A DNA stretch of 64,000 nucleotides from Leguminivora glycinivorella (taxonomy: Eukaryota; Arthropoda; Insecta; Lepidoptera; Tortricidae): assembly GCF_023078275.1 (NCBI RefSeq), contig NC_062973.1, forward strand, positions 4,928,926 to 4,992,925. Direction: 5' to 3'. Made by a program: the position numbers and the translations under genes. Below the pieces are notes generated by a model, which saw nothing but the letters and a program-made list of their open reading frames with translations, had not been told where the DNA came from and searched no databases. How positions within the stretch are numbered: position 1 is the first letter of the stretch; the number at the start of each line of letters is the position of its first letter. Shown piece by piece: positions 1-11,019 of the stretch.

Positions 1-159
1 AGAAACAAAAGTCGGTTGCTGAATAAGTACAGTCAACATTTGAAATGCTTGTTAATAAATATGATAATTTGGGCAGTTAACAACCCTTCGTAAACGTGTA
101 GTATAAGAAAATATTTTTACCACATACAGTTCGTATGTGTACCACTATAAACTCTACTG

Positions 160-250
160 CACGGGAAGCATGGTCGCGCGATAGACGATAAAATATCAGG
201 CCGTCCCTATCGCACTTACAAATAGTGCGCGCGCGACCATGCTTCCCGTG
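160..250. mobile_element. Small palindromic MITE in intron 2 of gene 1
   Basis: The arms CACGGGAAGCATGGTCGCGCG and its reverse complement bound about 90 bases, with CTG on both sides as a possible target duplication. The same element is at 21253-21343 in copy B, so it predates the duplication. Confidence 0.75.
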
Positions 251-1721
251 CTGGTTGAATAGACAATGTCACATAATGTAAACATGTCAGTTTGCTTCAG
301 TTCGTTTGCCTGTGCGGTCGGCCGGCCGCACAAATATACATTGGACTATCGAGTATTTTATTGACTCCACGGATATTTCCAAGTTTCATATATACAGAAT
401 GAAATCTTGTGCAGCATTTTATGTTCGGTGACTGGCTGTATGTAGTCCCCTATTTGAATTTAGAATAATCTATAAACTTCAAGTAGAATGAACGCTTGGC
501 GGGGCATTCGAATTGGAGCAGGGATTGAATAGATTATTGTAACTATACTACTCCAAACGCGAATTCAAGTCCAAAAAATCTACTACGATGTTACTACTGC
601 AAGAAAATGTTTATAAGGTAGTGTAATCTTTTTTTTATAAAAGCACACGCAAAGATAATTTATTTATTGATAATTTCAATTCTTTGACTTAAATAATTAA
701 TAGTATTTACTTATTTACATAAATACTAGGACGCCCGAATAAAAAAAATATTTTTCATATTTTTTGGTTGCAAAGTTGGTTTTGCGTTTGTATCACTTCA
801 GGTGTTAATAACGTTTGGTACATTATTTTACGGTAAAGAAAACCTCAGACATTGTGATATATTTTTTTAATATACTGTACTGTACTTGACTTGACTTATT
901 AATGAAATTGTGTACATCGCGTTTTATGGTTGTCATGGTCGTTCTTTTTTTCGGAGGCGGCCATGACACCAGGGTTTGTCACTTTCATCAACTTTCATTC
1001 ATTTTTGAAAATTTATTGTGCTCCGTGGTGATTTCTGCCTTGTTGAGTTTTTGTTTTTTGTTAAATTTTTGTTTCCTGTTGAGATATTGTGTGACTAGTT
1101 TAATACACATTTGCAGAAATTGCACCGGGCTGACAAATGCCATCTTTAGTGCATACATTTTTGATTTATTTATTCATTATTTTAGGTGTAAGTAAGTTAA
1201 TTACTGGAAACGTGCATGAAGGAGTTAGGCATTGTTACAAATACCCCTAATCTAAATACCAATGACCAAGATTCATAATTTGTGGCGGACGTTGCCACTA
1301 ATTATATCTACTGATAAGATTTAAAACAAAAGAAACACACACACAACACGGGAAAAAACATCAACCACGCATCACCAGTCGCGAATTTAAACATACGTAT
1401 AATTATGTATTTTGGGTTTTTTATATGCTATAAATAAAGAATGTTTTTATTTAAAAGGTTGACGTATCCTGAATAGTATTTTGACAGTGACATAAGTGAC
1501 ATTGACAGCTATGACATTGACGTATCTGTCGTAGTTTTTTTGGACTAGAAATATAAAAAAAAAGTACATAAAAAGACCCATATAAAGTGTTTCTCTTAGG
1601 TACGTCAGTATATTAGTACTTAGAGGCCCGGAAGGAAGGGGCTGCCTTGTGCTGATTTACTTTTTGCCAGAGGTGGAAGTAATCCACACTGCAGGCTTGG
1701 CCCGACTCGGCTGCACTTCAC

Positions 1722-3034
1722 CTTAGTTTAAAAAATAAAACTTGCTTTATGATACGCCACGGGTCGCCGCCATAACATCCGGCGTGTTCGCAACAATCAA
1801 GGGCCTGGCCCTCAGAGAACGCCAAGCACTGTCTATACTTCATGTTGTACCTGGCTTCCATAGCACCTGCAAAAATATTAAATAAGCAAAAACATAATTT
1901 CTCTTCAGAATGTGTGAGAGGCCACCTAAAAAACAGGTATAACCTTATTTTATTATTTGATTAATCTTAAATAATAATATCCTCACTACTTTAAAAAAAA
2001 CTTGTATCTTCGTCTGTCAATGAAAAGCAAATTGTAGTATGGAATGCATATAGATAGACGTACTGCGTTTTAACTTTGAGGAACAGCGTGAGATACGAGA
2101 TTTTTTAAAAGTAGTGACGATACGTAGCTCGATAAAAAATATTGTGACTAATAACATACTACAACTTTTCAGGTTTAAAGATGTGCTTAAACGCCACATG
2201 ATGAAGAGCTGCGAAATTGACCCGTTCCTTTGGGAGAAGCAAGCCACCGACCGCCCTGTGTGGAGATCTTTTGTCGCTAAGAAATCAAATAACTGAGTCC
2301 CGTCGACTTTTAAAACTGGATATCCGACGGGTTGAGCTGAAGGCCCGTCCTCCTGCGGCTATTCCATATAATTACATTAACGGTGTGCTGTCATGCCCGT
2401 CGTGTGCACGGGTTTTCGCAAATAAATTCGGTTACGTGAGCCACATGCGAGCACATCAACGTACTCAACAAAGGAGTTGAAAACAGTCACCATGGTCGGA
2501 TACGGCCGGGAGATATATAAATAAGATAAATACTAATAAATAGTACATAAATTGGACAAAATAAAATAAGGCAAACCTACCTATAGCACTAAAGATATAC
2601 CCGCTGCCACATTTCCCCTGATCCTTGACGTGTGAGACGACCCCCATTTTCCTCCAATCAAATTCAGGTAAACTGGAGTAACTAGACACAGTGCTTGCGG
2701 TATTAGCAAAAGCTTCTGATACATTCCTCACAGGCACGACTCCGTTATATAACTCCAGCTCCTCAGGTTTTAAATCAGAGAAATGATTTATCGCAAACAC
2801 GGTCATAGGATACTTTTCATTTCGAGAGTTAATATCTTTTAAACTTTCCTTGAAAATCTCTAGCCTTTCTAAATATTCCCTTCGGTCGTATACTTTTTCA
2901 TGCTGCTTAACAAAATTTTTGAATAGATTCTCGGCGTGGCGTAGGTCGTAGTGTGGTTTATCGAGATGAGACGCCGCTGTGACTGCGCCGGCGAGGCAGA
3001 CCGCCGCCCATGCTGCCCAAACTAACATGTTCAC
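1722..3034 (-). CDS. Papain-family (C1A) protease homologue, gene 1, exons 1-2, lacks catalytic Cys; continues off left edge
   Basis: Exon 1 is 2581-3034 (454 nt, ending before a GTAGGT donor) and exon 2 is 1722-1866 (145 nt, acceptor GCAG, donor GTGAAG); phases agree with gene 2. Exon 1 encodes a hydrophobic signal peptide, an I29 propeptide with an ERFNIN-like helix (ERLEIF...I...N) and NHFSDL, then the start of the mature enzyme. The Cys25 region reads DQGKCGSGYIFSA, so the nucleophile is Gly (codon GGG). The oxyanion-hole Gln is kept. Exon 2 carries FSEGQALDCC and GCYGG, normal for the family. Exons 3-5 should lie left of the window. In the family this is a secreted or lysosomal/midgut protease; with Gly here it is probably inactive. 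The reading frame shows no decay. Exon 1 differs from gene 2 by one residue (Asn versus Ser after LY). Confidence 0.85.
2114..2480 (+). pseudogene. 3' tail of a LINE reverse-transcriptase ORF, antisense in intron 1 of gene 1
   Basis: A segment encoding FKDVLKRHM...W...A.DRPVWRS and then, after a frameshift near 2275, ELKARPPAA...CPSCARVF...HMRAH. This arrangement, ending in a C2H2-type finger, is typical of the C-terminal tail of insect non-LTR retrotransposon ORFs. It is on the strand opposite the protease gene, covers part of intron 1 and overlaps the readthrough part after the exon 1 donor. It is in both copies. Confidence 0.65.
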
Positions 3035-3049
3035 TTGTAGATTACTTGT

Positions 3050-3085
3050 AACTGTGGATATCAGTCGTTTCAGAGCGTTTATATA
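3050..3085 (-). promoter_or_regulatory. Core promoter of protease gene 1 (TATA box)
   Basis: On the minus strand TATATAAA (3078-3085) lies about 45-50 bases before the ATG at 3034. A CCACAGTT sequence 30 bases downstream of the TATA could be the initiator, giving a very short 5' UTR. Spacing fits an insect TATA promoter; no experimental start is known here. Confidence 0.55.
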
Positions 3086-3929
3086 CTCATATAATTATAC
3101 TTAAGGCATTCGTTGTTTTTAGGTACCTCCGTGCTATCGTACGAGTATTTACGGCTCATAATTCTTGTAATTTCATAAAATAATTACCTAGAATATTTTA
3201 ACTACAGTTAAACCGCCTTTGTGATAACATAATTTCTAACCTTGTCATACCTAAAACATTCCAATACAATTATTTACTCCATTTTGGTCTTTAAAAAGTC
3301 ATGAATTTTTTTGCAACATTTTTTGCACCCGACTACTTATTCAAACATGTAAAATATTTTACTTTATAAATTTGCCAAAACAAGTTTAAAAATCAAATCA
3401 AATCTAAAATCAAGTATAAAATGTCAATCGCATTCAAGAAAGTATATAGGTAGGTAACTAAAATATTACGAAGATTTTGCTAACCCATTTATATGTATAG
3501 TTACTAGTGTTACTACTTAAGTGACTTTACTTTTCAACTAGGCAATCATGTTTCTTTCACATCACCAATCGGGGTGGCGGTCGGTACCTCGTCGTGGGGA
3601 CGCTCCTGAACCGACCTCATTATATCAGAAAAAACGCGATGTAGGAAATGAGCGTTCAACGTACAGCGACATCTATCGGTAAATTAAGTAAACAAATGTG
3701 CGCGATCTAGTATGCAAGATGATTATTATGGGATAATTATTTATTGCATGAACCAATTTTAACTATTTGTTTTTATTTGAAAGCAGGTACTTTTATTGTT
3801 ATTCGTAAAAAAGCAAATATGAAAAGTTTTTTATAAAGAAAAAAAAATCAAAACACGTGGACGATTTTATTTTTACTGTGATATTCAAAATAGTAGCCAT
3901 GTGTGGTAAAAACTCAACTACGGAAATAA
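3086..3929. other. Upstream spacer of gene 1, no gene seen
   Basis: AT-rich sequence shared with 24732-25570. I see no coding region or clear element. Small copy-specific indels occur, for example near 3440 and 3662. Confidence 0.6.
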
Positions 3930-4072
3930 GGGGGGGGGGGGGGGGGGGGGGTATTTTTCACATTACCTTTTCTTTAAAAAACATTTTTTCCACACCAAAC
4001 AGACAGACAGACAGACGGACAGAGTCGCACTAGAAGGGTTTCCTTTGTACCTTTTTGGGTACGGAACCCTAG
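3930..4072. repeat. Poly-G run and (CAGA)n-associated repeat, copy A
   Basis: A 22-base G run (3930-3951) is followed by T-rich sequence, CAGACAGACAGACAGACGG and GGGTACGGAACCCTAG. The terminal part resembles the end of the GGCCAAGAGCG repeat family. Copy B has the same structure with 17 G. Confidence 0.85.
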
Positions 4073-4673
4073 AAACCATAATAATTATTATAAATTAAAC
4101 CGCCATGTGGTATGTTGATTCGACGATCATTGTCCCGATAGTCGTTTCAGCGAACGGTCTCATAGCGAAGAGTCTCGACCAACATCTTAAGAGACTCTCG
4201 CTAGGTGGCTGGATCAAGGGTCAGATGCAGAAGGCGGTGATCTTGGACACAGCGCGGATAGTCCGACGGTTCGGTTCCTCTCTCTGCAGCCTTAACCACC
4301 GGTAGCTTGGGACCTGCCCCGCTGCTGGCGGCACCCTAGGTTAGGTTTATATTAATGCATGTGTTAACGGCGACTCTTATCTTGACCAAGGGGTTCCACC
4401 AAGGGTTGGTGGAACCGTTGGCCACATGTGTACAGCGGCCATGACAAAGTAGATTTGTATACAAGCTGTCAGATCAATCTGAAAATTCATAATAAGAGCA
4501 TGTGTGGACAGCAAAGAGTTGCAAAATTGTATTTCAGTGCATTATGATTTTTCAGATTATGAATTTTAAGACTGTCTGTTGCCGGCCTAATGTTTCACGT
4601 TGTCACGTGAAACTACCGTCCGTAAACCGACTTTACAGACAACCAATTTTTTTTATTTTACTTTTATACTCAT

Positions 4674-7600
4674 CTTCTTCTTCTTCCTTGACCTTTTCCC
4701 ATTTAAGTGGGGTCGGCCTTTCTTGTCCTTTTCCTCCATAATACACGATTTTTGGCTATTTCAGCGTCTGCGTTAACATCTTTCATGTCTTTTTGGACTG
4801 TCGTCAGCCAAGTGGTAGGTGGTCTTCCGCTTCCTCTTTTTTGTGTCGGCATGTTTAAGGCTAACTTGACCATATGATCTTCTGGGCGACGTAGAATATG
4901 CCCATACCACCGAAGACGATTTTCTTTGAGTTTCTCAGCTATAGGTGCGACCTTGAAACTACCTCTTATGTAGTCGTTGCGGATTTTATCCAGCAACGTG
5001 ACTCCTCCTGACCAACGCAACATGCGCATTTCAGTGACATGCAATTTATTTATGTGCTGTTTGGTTGTTGCCCAGCATTCTGTGCCGTATAAAAGAGCAG
5101 GCCTTATTGCGCTTTTATAGACTTTCCCTTTCACTTTTATTGGCATTTTCTTATCGCATATTACGCCGGTCAGCTCCCTATATTTTTGCCACCCCACTGT
5201 AGTTCTATGTGTGACATCTTTATCGATCTTGCCATCGTTGCTGATGATGGATCCCAAGTATTTAAATTGGCACACTGTGGGAATTCTTGTGGCTCCGATA
5301 TAGATTTTGAAGTCGTTGGCATTAGAAATGCCATCAAACACACAAGACATATGCTCAGTTTTCTTTCTGCTAATCTTTAGCCCATTACTTTCAAGTGCTT
5401 CTATCCAGGTGTTGAATGTGTGTTGGAGATCTATTATATCTTCTGAAATAAGTGCAACATCGTCTGCGTAAAGAATATTCCAGGGCACAGGTTTTTGGCA
5501 ACTTTTCGTGAGGTAGTCTATTGTTACATTGAAAAGTAACGGGCTGAGAGTCGAGCCTTGATGGACGCCGGATCTGATTGAGAAGCTGTCACTTGCACTT
5601 TTACCTGCTGGGCTCATAACTTGCGTCTTTACATCGCTGTACATGTCTTTTATGAGCGAGATATAACTTTCCGGCACCAGCTGATCTCTGAGGGCCTCCC
5701 AGATCAGGTCACGTGGGACATGGTCGAACGCTTTTTCTAAGTCAATGAAGACCATGTGTAAGTTCTTCTTGTTAGTCTTTCTCTTTTCTAAAAGTATGCG
5801 TATAGTGTGTATAGCATCCGCCGTTCCCTTTTCAGCAACAAAGCCGCATTGATTTGAAGTTAATACTATTAGTTCATTTAGTCTGTTATACAAAACCCTT
5901 TCCCAGATTTTTAGAGAGTGGGACATAAGTTTGATAGCGCGGTAGTTACCACAGTCTCTCACGTCTCCCTTTCCTTTGTAAAATGGTATGAGAAGACTGT
6001 TTCTCCAGCTTTCAGGTATTTGTTGACCTTGTATAAGTTTGTTGAAAATTTCATAAAGCCAGAGTATACCTTCTTCGCCTAAGTGTTTCCAGACTTCTGA
6101 CGGGATTTCATCTGGTCCTGTTGCTTTGTTGTTCTTCATCTGGCACAGAGCTTTCTTTATTTCCGTGGGTGTTATCGCTGTAAGGGGGCCACAGACAGAG
6201 ACTGGTGGTGACGTATTGGTGTTTCTCGGGTGCGATACATTTAAGAGATCTTCGTAGTACTGCACCCATCTATCCCGGATATCTTTGTCCTGGGTTAGAA
6301 GTTTACCGGATGCATCATTTATGTACTTGACTGTGGTGATATCTTTGGTGCTGTTGTGACGCGATTTCGCCAGTTTGTGGATGTCTACTAGAGTGTCAGC
6401 TTTTTCCAATTTTTCGTAAAAAGCTTGATAGGATTCAGCTTTGGATATAGCTATGGTTCGTTTAGCTTGCCGTTTGAGGTCGTTGTAAAGTAAACGGTCT
6501 GCCTCTTCATTTGTTGACTGCCAGATTTTAAAAGCCTCTTTCTTTTTGGAGACAGCGTTTTTGACCTCTATGTTCCACCAAGCTGTTTCCTTAAATGGAC
6601 CTGTTGCTCCCTTTGTGCGACCTAGGTGTTTTTCCGCAGTTCCTCTACACGTGACTTCAAAATTATTCCACATTTCTGCGGCCGTTAATTCAGTGTCTTT
6701 TTGGTCCATGTATGCATCCCTTAGTTCTCGGGTGAAAATTTGCCCTACCGCTTTTGATAGCGAACTCCATTTGATTTTTGGAACCTTGTGTTGCTTTTGT
6801 TTTAAAGGCTTAGGAAGTTTGTATGTGGTGACCAATATTCTGTGTTGAGTTGTCAGTGACTCCCCAGGTATGACCTTACTGTCTCTGTATCTGCCTAGAT
6901 GTATACGTCTTGCGAGAATATAATCTATTTGTGTCGAGTTCCTACCACTTCGGTATGTTACGAGATGATCATTTTTCTTTTGGAAGAAGGTATTTACTAT
7001 AGCAAGGTCAAACCTTGACGCCATTTCTATAATTGTCTCACCGTCACTATTTCGGGTGCCATACCCAAACCCGCCATGGCATCTTTCCGCATTTATGTTC
7101 GAGGATCCCACGTGGCCATTTAGGTCACCGCCAAGATGGATAGTTTCATCACTTGGGATTTCTGATAACAAGCCACTAAGATCTTCCCAGAAGATATCTT
7201 TTTCTGTCTCTCGAGTACCAGATTGCGGAGCGTACGCCGATATGATGTTGAGGCAAGGCTGTTGATCTAGCGCCAACTTTACTTGTATAAGCCGGTCACT
7301 TTGTCTGATTACCTTTACTATGCGCTGAATCCAGTAGTCTGAGACTATAATACCGACGCCGTTTCTGGTGGTAGATGTTCCGTGGTAGATAAGTTTATAG
7401 CCATTGCCGATGTTTCTAGACTTTGACCCCTTCCACTTGGTCTCTTGTACACAACACACATCGATTTGCCGTCTTTTCAAGACTTCTGTCAGTTCGGCAC
7501 TTCTGCCCGTCATAGATCCGACGTTCCAAGTGGCCATTCGCATCGATGAGCGCTCGTTTCTTCGACCGTCGCTTCCGGGGACGCCCTAGCATTTATCGTT

Positions 7601-8125
7601 CCTTTCTTTTTGTGTACTTTCATATTCGGACAAGAAATAAATGGTTGGCTATATGGTTTTACGACCGGCTGCCGCCTGACGTCAAGACAGTAATCCTCGT
7701 GGAGGACTGTGATCGCTGCCGTTGGACTGCTAGGAGTCTCTTCCGCCACCAAATCTACTACGTCACCCTGCCCAGCAACGTAGCGCCAGCATGACCTGTA
7801 GACCTCATTATGCAAGGCTAGCTCAATGCTGGGATTGTGCCCCATCCGCCTGTGCCGCCGATTTGATCTTCCGCAATCTTCGCCTTTACAGCCGTTAGGG
7901 TCTTCGCCCGTTACCCAGGGCAAGGGATCCGTGTTGTACCCCACGAAACTGGGTCCTCATCCGAACTTCGCCACCCCTATGCTCCGGCCTACTGAAGCAA
8001 AGAGGTGCCCACCCCCGCGACAAGGACGCGCCGGACAAGAGTTATCCAAGTGGAAAGCAAGAGAAGGTGACTCTACTTTCCCTTGGATCGGGTTAATGGC
8101 TCGTATGTTACCGAGACCAAGGGCC
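4674..8125 (-). mobile_element. Near-full-length RTE-like LINE, copy A only
   Basis: Inserted into the spacer; copy B preserves the empty site near 32018. It is flanked by a direct repeat of up to 16 bases, TTACTTTTATACTCAT, at 4658-4673 and 8126-8141. The 3' end is on the left and finishes in a short (GAA)n tail rather than poly-A. Length is about 3.45 kb, in the usual RTE range. The roughly 580 bases before the main ORF include a GC-richer stretch with a short open frame (minus strand, about 7510-7944) whose status is unclear. Intact target duplications and an open ORF indicate recent insertion. Confidence 0.9.
4703..7543 (-). CDS. RTE-like LINE endonuclease/reverse transcriptase, 946 aa, intact
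   Basis: The N-terminal APE-type endonuclease (about residues 1-240) has WNVGSM, VQETKW, AYAPQSG, GGDLNGHVG, DYILAR and TQHRIL, covering the Asn, Glu, Asp and His active-site motifs. A linker follows, then the reverse transcriptase (about 480-760) with NNKATGPDEIP, FIDLEKAFDHVP, GVHQGSTLSPLLFN and the catalytic YADD. The C-terminal part (WYGHILRRPED...KRGSGRPPTTW) is the usual tail of this class. No stop or frameshift is seen, so it could be a functional master copy. The class is often annotated in insects as craniofacial development protein 2-like. Assignment to RTE over related clades is by motif and length. Confidence 0.9.
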   Translation of the reverse strand: MRMATWNVGSMTGRSAELTEVLKRRQIDVCCVQETKWKGSKSRNIGNGYKLIYHGTSTTRNGVGIIVSDYWIQRIVKVIRQSDRLIQVKLALDQQPCLNIISAYAPQSGTRETEKDIFWEDLSGLLSEIPSDETIHLGGDLNGHVGSSNINAERCHGGFGYGTRNSDGETIIEMASRFDLAIVNTFFQKKNDHLVTYRSGRNSTQIDYILARRIHLGRYRDSKVIPGESLTTQHRILVTTYKLPKPLKQKQHKVPKIKWSSLSKAVGQIFTRELRDAYMDQKDTELTAAEMWNNFEVTCRGTAEKHLGRTKGATGPFKETAWWNIEVKNAVSKKKEAFKIWQSTNEEADRLLYNDLKRQAKRTIAISKAESYQAFYEKLEKADTLVDIHKLAKSRHNSTKDITTVKYINDASGKLLTQDKDIRDRWVQYYEDLLNVSHPRNTNTSPPVSVCGPLTAITPTEIKKALCQMKNNKATGPDEIPSEVWKHLGEEGILWLYEIFNKLIQGQQIPESWRNSLLIPFYKGKGDVRDCGNYRAIKLMSHSLKIWERVLYNRLNELIVLTSNQCGFVAEKGTADAIHTIRILLEKRKTNKKNLHMVFIDLEKAFDHVPRDLIWEALRDQLVPESYISLIKDMYSDVKTQVMSPAGKSASDSFSIRSGVHQGSTLSPLLFNVTIDYLTKSCQKPVPWNILYADDVALISEDIIDLQHTFNTWIEALESNGLKISRKKTEHMSCVFDGISNANDFKIYIGATRIPTVCQFKYLGSIISNDGKIDKDVTHRTTVGWQKYRELTGVICDKKMPIKVKGKVYKSAIRPALLYGTECWATTKQHINKLHVTEMRMLRWSGGVTLLDKIRNDYIRGSFKVAPIAEKLKENRLRWYGHILRRPEDHMVKLALNMPTQKRGSGRPPTTWLTTVQKDMKDVNADAEIAKNRVLWRKRTRKADPT

Positions 8126-8141
8126 TTACTTTTATACTCAT

Positions 8142-9093
8142 ATTGTAAAAAACCTAGCCTAAGAGAAAATATAAATAAATCTATTATAAATTAAATGTTG
8201 ATGATAATAATATATCTTCAGAGAATAATCTCTGCATAATGCGAAGCAACACGAAAAACAATACGGTAAAATATTTCATAAAATTTTTACTAATTTTGTA
8301 GGCGATTAATCCACAGTACTAAAGTCTGGATCGAGTCATTTATGCCGCTAAATAGTAGTGGCAAATTAAAAAAAAAATGTAAGCGCCTACTACGATTATC
8401 GTCCCATAGACAATATTAATTTCGCGCCTTTTCTAGTGACAAACCTCGTGCTGCGCATGTTACTGGCAGCCTGAGATGCCGCTCAGCGCGCGTCTTTTGT
8501 TAATAACTATATATTCTGTCAAACAAGTCTGTCAGTGAATGGGAACAAAGAAAACTATAGGTATCCTTTTCTCTAGCACCCTAAAGAAAAGGAAGCATAT
8601 AGTTTTCTTTGTTCTTATGTACTGACAGACTTGTTTGACAGAGTATAAATAATTTTCTCCGATCAGTCAGTGCTCTGTCAATTATTGAATGGTTAGATGC
8701 ACATTTTTTGTAAATATAATGTGGAAATAACATTTCATAGTAAATAAACTGTGTACTGCATAAATAATATCTTACATAATTTTGTATAAAATATTGGTGT
8801 ATTATATTATTTGAATGACTAGAGTGTAGCGGAACGCTTGAATGTGTTGTATACCTTTGCGTGGCAGTCAGACCTATTTTATCAGAGTTAGTGTATAAAT
8901 TAACTTAAATAACAGTGAAATACTTATAAATGGACTAATTAATAATTAAACTCAGAGATCGCTTCTATAAGTAAAAAAAACTATCGTGTATTGTGTGCCA
9001 TCTGCTACTTTTCTAAAAATTGTGGCAAAATGTTATTTAAGAAATAGCTTTTTTTCACAAAACTAAGTTAATGTTTTTTCACAAAACTAAGTT
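8142..9093. other. Spacer shared by both copies, no gene
   Basis: AT-rich spacer matching 32022-32960, containing the MITE at 8516-8641. Just before the LINE at 9094 a 20-base segment (TTTTTTCACAAAACTAAGTT) is repeated at about 9050 and 9074; copy B has it once. Confidence 0.6.
8516..8641. mobile_element. Palindromic MITE, copy A
   Basis: The arms CTGTCAAACAAGTCTGTCAG and reverse complement are followed inward by a second complementary pair (AAAGAAAACTATA...TATAGTTTTCTTT). The same element is at 32398-32523. Confidence 0.8.
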
Positions 9094-9763
9094 GTAATGA
9101 TGGCTGAGATGCGCGCCATATTCGTGAACGGGTGCTGTTTGTGAAGACCGGTCTGTTTCAGCTAATAGGGGCTATGCTATTCTATGTAACATTAATTTTG
9201 AATGATATTACGTTGAGGCACTCTGTTCGGTCCTTGTTTGTTTATTTTTCTTTCTGACTCTTGGAGACCATATACATCTCCAAGGAAAAAAGTAGATTAA
9301 GTATACATATATTTTTTTTCCTTTGCTTAAGACAACAAGAGTCTTTTACAACTCTAAAGTTATTTTAGTTATTCGGTTTTTTTCTTCATGTAAAATTTTT
9401 TTAGATGTACTTTGACACTTAGAGACTATACATCTCTAACATCTCTTATTAATAATCATAATAGCTTTGTACTTTGTATAATTTCTTGTGTTAATATTTT
9501 TTTTTATGAATACTTTTGCTTATTAAATTGTATCTTGTTTTTTTTAATGCATGTTAAATATAAGATGTAATGTTTTGAAAAGAAGTGGCCCGCCGAGTTT
9601 CTTGCCGGTCCCATAGTGGATACCCTCCTCCAACTGAGGGGGGACTGAAATCTTCTCGAGGCTGAGGCGTAGGGTTAGAGCCGGCGTAGTTTTATTTGAC
9701 GTTCATAAGCGCATTGTAATATGCCTACTTGGAAAATAAATATTTCATTTCATTTCATTTCAT
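9094..9763 (+). mobile_element. 5'-truncated CR1/Jockey-like LINE, 3' end only, copy A only
   Basis: Only 3' UTR-like sequence ending in (ATTTC)n is present; copy B has the empty site near 32960. It matches the reverse complement of 47774-48158. It also shares GGCTGAGATRCGCG...GGGTGCTGTTTGTG and the AGAGAC...CATCTCT stem-loop motif with the 3' UTR of the LINE at 33994-36725. A 20-base filler repeat at its 5' junction suggests untidy integration. Confidence 0.75.
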
Positions 9764-10039
9764 AATAGGCAAACGACTGTAAATGCAGTAGGCTATGTAG
9801 GTATATGAGAATTCTATGTAAAAGTTGATTATGAAGACTGAACATAATTATAATGAGTGTAAGTGAAATGTACCTACATTCATGTGTAAGCGACTAAGGA
9901 TTTTTTAGAAGATACACGGTGGCGGCAGGAGAAGCGGTAAGCAAATTATTTAAATCACTATAATTACTATTTTAAAGCTGTACTTAGCTTACTGTAAGGA
10001 CTTACGCGGTCTTAATCCGAATATGAGTGCCTACTCGGA

Positions 10040-10370
10040 CTCCGATGGGTTCACCTGACACCACTTGCGTTATCCCGGCATTTGCCACGGGATGCTCATG
10101 GGAGCCTCGGATCCGCTTTGACAACTAATCCCAAGATTTGGCATAGTCACTAGTTTTTACGAAAGTGACTGCCATCTGACCTTCCAACCCAAAGGGTAAA
10201 CTCGACCCTATTGGATTACTCCGGTCTCCTCACGATGTTTTCCTTCACCGAAAAGCGTCTGGCAAATATCAAAATGACATTTCGCACACAAACTCATTGG
10301 TGCGAGTTGGGGTTCGAATCCGCGACCTCCGGAACAAACGTCGCACGGACTTACCGCTACACATTTTTAG
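10040..10370. repeat. Dispersed lepidopteran-type repeat (SINE/LINE tail-like), copy A
   Basis: GC-richer tract with GATGTTTTCCTTCACCGAAA, TGACATTTCGCACAC and GGTTCGAATCCGCGACCTCC. The last part resembles a tRNA B box and is typical of high-copy moth repeats. Also at about 33225-33565. Confidence 0.5.
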
Positions 10371-10727
10371 AAATTCCAAGAATTGATCTAGCTGACGTCT
10401 AATCGCTACGTGCATAATGGGTGCTGTCCTTATTTTGTGGGCGTTTTAAATAATAAATACTTAGATATCATACACGAAAGACAAAACGACAAAGCCCACC
10501 CGGATAATTTATATAATTTATTATAATTTTCATATAGTAGTATGACTACTTGAAAAACAACAAATCATAAAAATATTTAATAAAATAATTTGATTTGTTC
10601 CCTAGTTGTAAAGTACCGCGTTGCGTTTCTCCGCCGGGGTTTTGACACCTTTTCTAAAAAATCATCCCTAAAACTTAGGAAACATTTTAGTCCGTTCTAG
10701 AAAAAAACTCCATTTAGTACTATATAA

Positions 10728-10871
10728 CGGCTCGGCCACGACATTGGTCTAAGCGCGACAGCGGTGAGCGGCGGCCATACATTGGAGCGAGACACAGCGA
10801 TGGGACTTTTCATTCGCACGTATGGCTGCCGCTCACCGCTGTCGCACTTGTCCAATGTCGTGGCCGGGCCG
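10728..10871. mobile_element. Harbinger-type MITE (TAA target duplication), copy A
   Basis: The terminal inverted repeat CGGCTCGGCCACGACATTGG is flanked by TAA on both sides; 144 bases. The homologous older spacer at 47440-47630 lacks it, giving a natural empty site. No coding capacity. Confidence 0.75.
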
Positions 10872-10934
10872 TAAGTCCTTCGGTATAGACCACAAAAGAT
10901 TCGAACTTCATTGATTAATAAACGCGGCAAGGCA

Positions 10935-11019
10935 TACAGTCAGCTGCAGAGAAAAGTAGACCCCCTTGCATGCAAATTTGTATAGCAGGGGGGTCTCCTT
11001 TTCTTTATAGTTGACTGTA
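10935..11019. mobile_element. Small palindromic MITE (TACAGTCA ends), copy A
   Basis: The ends TACAGTCAGCTG and CAGTTGACTGTA-like enclose AAAAGTAGACCCCC and its complement. Also at about 36867-36951. Confidence 0.7.

Noticed and set aside
902..1195. 97-codon plus-strand frame, also at 21995-22249
   Set aside because: It lies in intron 2 of the protease genes, has biased low-complexity hydrophobic composition, and a substitution changes its end between copies. Conservation is explained by the segmental duplication.
4105..4305. 66-codon plus-strand frame in GC-richer spacer
   Set aside because: The frame is broken in copy B by two transposon insertions and no family was recognised.
7510..7944. 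144-codon frame upstream of the RTE-like ORF, minus strand
   Set aside because: It overlaps the start of the main ORF in another frame and shows no ORF1 motif; left as 5' region of the LINE.
10040..10370. tRNA-like B box (GGTTCGAATCC) as a tRNA gene
   Set aside because: No matching A box or cloverleaf could be built; it fits a high-copy SINE/LINE-derived repeat.
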